Source of the DNA: an uncultured Methylococcaceae bacterium
GTDB taxonomy: Bacteria > Pseudomonadota > Gammaproteobacteria > Methylococcales > Methylomonadaceae
Length of the DNA: 7,162 nt
Direction of reading: 5' to 3'
Assembly (NCBI GenBank): GCA_903903365.1
Contig: CAIUYS010000498.1
Location: 1 to 7,162, forward strand
A program made the position numbers and the translations under genes. Below are positions 4,357 to 7,162 of this stretch, piece by piece. The notes below the pieces were generated by a model that ran no database searches, was not told the DNA's origin, and worked only from the letters and a program-made list of their open reading frames with translations. How positions within the stretch are numbered: position 1 is the first letter of the stretch; each line of letters opens with the position of its first letter.

Positions 4357-5188
4357 ATAGTGTTGTTTCTATCAGACTTTTCGCTTTTACGGCCTGATCG
4401 ATAGTTAATAAAACTTCTAATAATTCTTGCATTCTGTACATGGGCCAAGCATTGGGGCCATCACTTTTAGCTTCCGCAGGATTAGGATGGGTTTCCATAA
4501 ATAATCCGGCAACGCCTACAGCGATGGCGGCTCTGGCCAACACCGGCACAAATTCACGCTGTCCGCCTGAGCAAGTACCTTGTCCACCGGGCAATTGTAC
4601 GGAATGGGTCGCATCAAAAACCACGGGGCAATGAGTGTCTCTCATCACGGCTAACGAGCGCATGTCGGAAACCAGGTTGTTATAACCAAAAGACACGCCG
4701 CGCTCACAGACCATAATATGCTGATTGCCGGTGGCTTTGGCTTTATTGGCGACATGCACCATATCCCAAGGCGCAAGAAACTGGCCTTTTTTGATATTGA
4801 CCGGTATGCCTTGTGAGGCGACCTGCTGAATAAAATTGGTTTGACGACATAAAAAAGCCGGTGTTTGCATAACGTCAACCACGCTGGCCACTTCTGCTAA
4901 GGGCGTATCTTCATGGACATCCGTTAATACCGGAACACCGATTTGTTGCTTAACTTTTTCCAGTATTTCCAGGCCTTTCTCTATCCCCAAACCTCTAAAA
5001 CTTTCGTGTGATGAGCGATTGGCTTTATCAAACGATGATTTGTAAATAAACGGGATGTTTAAAGCGGTTGTTAATTCTTTAAGATAACCTGCTGTATCCA
5101 GTGCCAATTGCTCACTTTCAATCACACAAGGGCCGGCGATTAAAAAAAACGGCTGATCTAATCCAACTTCAAAACCACATAATTTCAT
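4355..5188 (-). CDS. kdsA: 3-deoxy-D-manno-octulosonate-8-phosphate synthase (KdsA), metal-dependent type
   Basis: KdsA condenses phosphoenolpyruvate with arabinose 5-phosphate to KDO-8-phosphate, the first committed step to the KDO of lipopolysaccharide inner core. The 277-residue TIM-barrel protein shows FLIAGPCVIES (15-25), the family motif KANRSS (55-60), TDVHE (89-93), PAFLCRQT (110-117), KKGQFLAPWDM (133-143), FDATHSVQ (191-198) and ETHPNPAEAKSDGP (232-245). All four metal ligands known from Aquifex KdsA have counterparts: C21, H195, E232 and D243. E. coli has Asn (GGMNVLES) where C21 stands, so this is the metallo class. The ATG shares one base with the pyrG stop (TAATG). A GG-containing AAAGGT lies about 10 bases upstream and is a weak ribosome site, so coupling to pyrG is likely. 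Neighbouring Eno supplies its phosphoenolpyruvate. Confidence 0.97.
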   Translation of the reverse strand: MKLCGFEVGLDQPFFLIAGPCVIESEQLALDTAGYLKELTTALNIPFIYKSSFDKANRSSHESFRGLGIEKGLEILEKVKQQIGVPVLTDVHEDTPLAEVASVVDVMQTPAFLCRQTNFIQQVASQGIPVNIKKGQFLAPWDMVHVANKAKATGNQHIMVCERGVSFGYNNLVSDMRSLAVMRDTHCPVVFDATHSVQLPGGQGTCSGGQREFVPVLARAAIAVGVAGLFMETHPNPAEAKSDGPNAWPMYRMQELLEVLLTIDQAVKAKSLIETTL

Positions 5189-6819
5189 TAAGTTGTTACC
5201 TTTTTATTTTGTGAGGCTGCAACGACAAATCCGGAAAACAAGGGATGTCCTTTTCTGGGCGTTGAGGTAAATTCAGGGTGGAACTGACAGGCTAAAAACC
5301 ACGGATGATCCGGTAATTCAATGACTTCAACCAGTCGTCCGTCAATTGATTTGCCGGAAAAGCGCATCCCGGCCTTTTCCAGCCTTTCAATATATGAATT
5401 ATTAAACTCATAACGATGACGATGCCGTTCGGTAATTACATCTTTCTGATAAAGCTGAAAAGCCAATGAATCATTTTGTAATCGGCATTTTTGTCCACCC
5501 AGACGCATGGAACCACCCAGCTCAGTATTTTCGTCCCGCGTTTCCAGTTGACCACTTTCAGCCCACCACTCGGTAATCAACCCGATAACAGGATGCGGTG
5601 ATTTAGGCAAAAATTCCGTACTGTGCGCACCTTCCAGACCTGCAACATCGCGGGCAAATTCAATGACAGCAACCTGCATCCCCAAACAAATACCCAGATA
5701 CGGGATTTTATTTTCGCGGGCATAGCGAACTGTGGCAATTTTACCTTCCACGCCACGCTCACCAAAACCACCCGGCACCAAAATCGCATCAACATTTTTC
5801 AGACGGGCAACGCCTTCGTCCTCTATAAGCTCTGAATCAATATAGTTAATATTGACCTTGGTACGGGTAGAAATACCGGCATGAATCAGCGCTTCATTTA
5901 GAGACTTATACGCATCAGAATGATCAACATACTTGCCAACAATGGCAATAGTCACTTCCTTAACCGGATGGGTCAGAGCTTCAATAACAGTCTTCCATTC
6001 CGTTAAATCTGCCGGCAAAGCATTGAGTCTCAACTTGCTGACAACAATATCATCCAGACCTTGCTCATGCAGTAGCAACGGAATGCGATAAATAGAGTCG
6101 GCATCGATCGCAGAAATAACCGCTTTTTCTTCTACATTGGTAAACAAGGCAATTTTTCGGCGCTCAGCTAGTGGCACAGGACGCTCAGAACGACAAATCA
6201 AAATATCCGGCTGGATACCAATCGCACGCAATTCTTTTACTGAATGCTGAGTAGGCTTGGTTTTGATTTCACCGGCCGAACGAATATAAGGCACCAGCGT
6301 TAGATGAATAAACAGCGACCTTTCTGCACCCAGTTCGAAACGCATTTGTCGGATAGCTTCCATAAATGGCAATGATTCAATATCACCGACAGTACCGCCA
6401 ATCTCAATTAAAGCAACATCCATGCCTTCAGCGCTTAGATAAACACGGCGCTTTATTTCATCGGTAATATGCGGAATAACCTGAACGGTAGCGCCTAAAT
6501 AGTCACCTTTACGCTCGCTACGCAAAACGCTGTCATAAACCTGACCTGCGGTGAAATTATTCTTTTTGGCCATCGTGGTTTTAAGAAACCGTTCATAATG
6601 GCCCAAATCCAGGTCAGTTTCTGCACCATCTTCAGTGACAAATACTTCACCATGTTGAAAAGGGCTCATAGTGCCCGGATCAAGATTGATGTAGGGATCC
6701 AGCTTGGTCATAGTGACCTTGAGACCTCGGGCCTCAAGAATGGCGGCAAGCGACGATGCAGCAATGCCCTTGCCTAGCGATGAAACAACACCGCCGGTAA
6801 TGAAAATGTATTTTGTCAT
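5188..6819 (-). CDS. pyrG: CTP synthase (glutamine-hydrolysing)
   Basis: PyrG aminates UTP to CTP using ATP and glutamine. The product is 543 residues (E. coli 545). The N-terminal synthase domain (about 1-267) has the P-loop FITGGVVSSLGKGI (6-19) with K17, the metal-binding TDLDLGHYERF (69-79) with D71, EIGGTVGDIES (139-149) with E139, and the UTP/CTP-site KTKPTQHSVKELR (186-198). The C-terminal class I glutamine amidotransferase domain has the oxyanion segment PGGFGERG (349-356), nucleophile C378 in LGICLGMQ (375-382), and the catalytic pair H514 and E516 in QFHPEF (512-517). All catalytic residues are intact. It appears to be the first gene of the pyrG-kdsA-eno-ftsB unit. The ATG at 6819 fits the family start exactly, although the preceding bases (ACCTTCTCA) contain no Shine-Dalgarno match. 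Its stop overlaps the kdsA start by one base. Confidence 0.98.
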   Translation of the reverse strand: MTKYIFITGGVVSSLGKGIAASSLAAILEARGLKVTMTKLDPYINLDPGTMSPFQHGEVFVTEDGAETDLDLGHYERFLKTTMAKKNNFTAGQVYDSVLRSERKGDYLGATVQVIPHITDEIKRRVYLSAEGMDVALIEIGGTVGDIESLPFMEAIRQMRFELGAERSLFIHLTLVPYIRSAGEIKTKPTQHSVKELRAIGIQPDILICRSERPVPLAERRKIALFTNVEEKAVISAIDADSIYRIPLLLHEQGLDDIVVSKLRLNALPADLTEWKTVIEALTHPVKEVTIAIVGKYVDHSDAYKSLNEALIHAGISTRTKVNINYIDSELIEDEGVARLKNVDAILVPGGFGERGVEGKIATVRYARENKIPYLGICLGMQVAVIEFARDVAGLEGAHSTEFLPKSPHPVIGLITEWWAESGQLETRDENTELGGSMRLGGQKCRLQNDSLAFQLYQKDVITERHRHRYEFNNSYIERLEKAGMRFSGKSIDGRLVEVIELPDHPWFLACQFHPEFTSTPRKGHPLFSGFVVAASQNKKVTT

Positions 6820-6873
6820 TGAGAAGGTATGGTATTCAGAAGATAACTGATTGGCAGTTTTAAAATCTTGGCT

Positions 6874-6902
6874 ATTTTAATCGACAATGCCCTGATAGTC
6901 AT
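6874..6902 (-). promoter_or_regulatory. Candidate sigma-70-type promoter for pyrG
   Basis: On the minus strand ATGACT (6902-6897; 4 of 6 matches to TTGACA) is 17 bases from TAAAAT (6879-6874; 5 of 6 to TATAAT). Transcription would start near 6867, giving a leader of about 48 bases to the pyrG ATG. A dyad covers the -35 box and spacer. The call rests on sequence match and position only. A weaker overlapping pair (TTGTCG, 17 bases, TTTAAA) also exists. Confidence 0.4.
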
Positions 6903-6999
6903 TGTCTTTATTCAACCAGCACCTGAAATGCTTATGTAGCATGGCCTGTTTATTACACGGGAGATAACTTAAAGCCCTGTTTGTAGCCTCATTTAGCAT
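6877..6999 (-). CDS. Doubtful small ORF upstream of pyrG (40 residues; possible remnant of a longer gene)
   Basis: From ATG at 6999 the frame encodes 40 residues beginning MLNEATNRALSYLPCNK and ending YQGIVD. The same frame is open upstream to a TGA at 7093-7095, with a GTG at 7056 that would give 59 residues. The upstream part, AYIKELKRFLISRVIP, is lysine/arginine-rich and leads into an amphipathic-looking stretch, so the composition is protein-like. No Shine-Dalgarno is correctly placed before either start; an AAGGAG at 7038-7033 sits inside the longer frame. Its 3' end overlaps the candidate pyrG promoter. I do not recognise the protein. It may be a small gene, the tail of a decayed gene, or chance. 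Confidence 0.22.
   Translation of the reverse strand: MLNEATNRALSYLPCNKQAMLHKHFRCWLNKDNDYQGIVD
6883..6906. promoter_or_regulatory. 7-bp dyad overlapping the pyrG promoter (possible operator)
   Basis: GACAATG (6883-6889) and CATTGTC (6900-6906) are perfect inverted repeats, with 17 bp between the start of one arm and the start of the other. They overlap the candidate -35 box and spacer. This is the geometry of a homodimeric repressor site, but it could equally be a chance hairpin. No cognate regulator gene is in the window. Confidence 0.35.
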
Positions 7000-7162
7000 G
7001 GGAATTACCCGTGAGATTAAAAAACGTTTTAGCTCCTTAATATATGCCCCCCTCACCCAAACGGAATTTATCAGCTCACCTTGTCTACGATATCATATAG
7101 AGACCTTTGGTGATTAAGCGACATTATTTTCTGCAGGGCATGCCGTGCGCGCCTTATTTTTC

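Larger units (their letters stand above)
6820..7162. other. 343-base region upstream of pyrG, no confident gene
   Basis: This stretch holds a candidate pyrG promoter with an overlapping dyad (6874-6906) and a doubtful minus-strand small reading frame (6877-6999 or longer). 7093-7162 has stops in the frames examined and no recognised feature. It is GC-rich near 7136-7153, with a T run at the very end. I see no RNA gene here. Confidence 0.5.

Noticed and set aside
4350..4448. N-terminal extension of the enolase frame to an upstream ATG
   Set aside because: It overlaps the kdsA 3' end, has no counterpart in enolases, and a good ribosome-binding site precedes the internal ATGs.
4201..4634. Two plus-strand frames (4201-4404 and 4440-4634)
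   Set aside because: Both are antisense to eno and kdsA, with no independent support.
4651..4878. Minus-strand 75-residue frame within kdsA
   Set aside because: It is an out-of-frame shadow; the kdsA frame carries intact family motifs across it.
5577..5835. Minus- and plus-strand frames inside pyrG
   Set aside because: They are shadows of the amidotransferase domain, which is intact in the true frame.
7130..7162. GC-rich stretch followed by TTATTTTTC as a plus-strand terminator
   Set aside because: I could not form a convincing stem, and no plus-strand gene precedes it within the window.

Overview
This window looks like a chromosomal housekeeping segment from a gammaproteobacterium. The order pyrG-kdsA-eno-ftsB-ispD-ispF, all on the minus strand, is classic for that class, and every one of these proteins aligns by eye with its E. 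coli counterpart. Base composition is moderate, with no strong skew. A methanotroph-type (Methylococcales) gammaproteobacterium is a plausible guess, but it rests on general impression and not on a diagnostic gene.

Layout from right to left, in the direction of transcription. 7162-6820 is the upstream region of pyrG. It holds a candidate promoter overlaid by a 7-bp dyad and a doubtful small reading frame. Then come pyrG (6819-5188), kdsA (5188-4355), eno (start re-assigned to 4346 or 4349, end 3066) and ftsB (2984-2715). The first three are tightly packed: pyrG and kdsA share one base in TAATG, and the kdsA stop codon forms part of the eno ribosome-binding site. An intergenic hairpin lies between eno and ftsB. 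A very strong 21-bp-stem Rho-independent terminator (2651-2699) closes the unit just after ftsB.

In many gammaproteobacteria ftsB is followed directly by ispD. Here about 1.6 kb separates them. It contains a two-TM potassium-channel-like gene (2355-1864) with an atypical selectivity filter, and an unrecognised 101-residue two-TM protein (1512-1207). The channel gene is bracketed by two non-coding inverted-repeat elements of nearly equal size (139 and 137 bp). Each is bounded by GTAG...CTAC and built from hairpin half-units, so they look like REP/BIME-type elements of two different sequence families. ispD (1119-421) and ispF (428 to the window edge) follow with an 8-base overlap and encode two of the enzymes of the MEP isoprenoid pathway.

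Functionally the core genes supply CTP (PyrG), KDO-8-phosphate for lipopolysaccharide (KdsA), phosphoenolpyruvate (Eno, itself the KdsA co-substrate), a divisome scaffold (FtsB) and isoprenoid precursors (IspD, which uses CTP, and IspF). I see no phage, CRISPR, toxin-antitoxin or defence system. The most unusual content is the accessory insertion between ftsB and ispD with its paired GTAG-bounded repeats and its variant channel.
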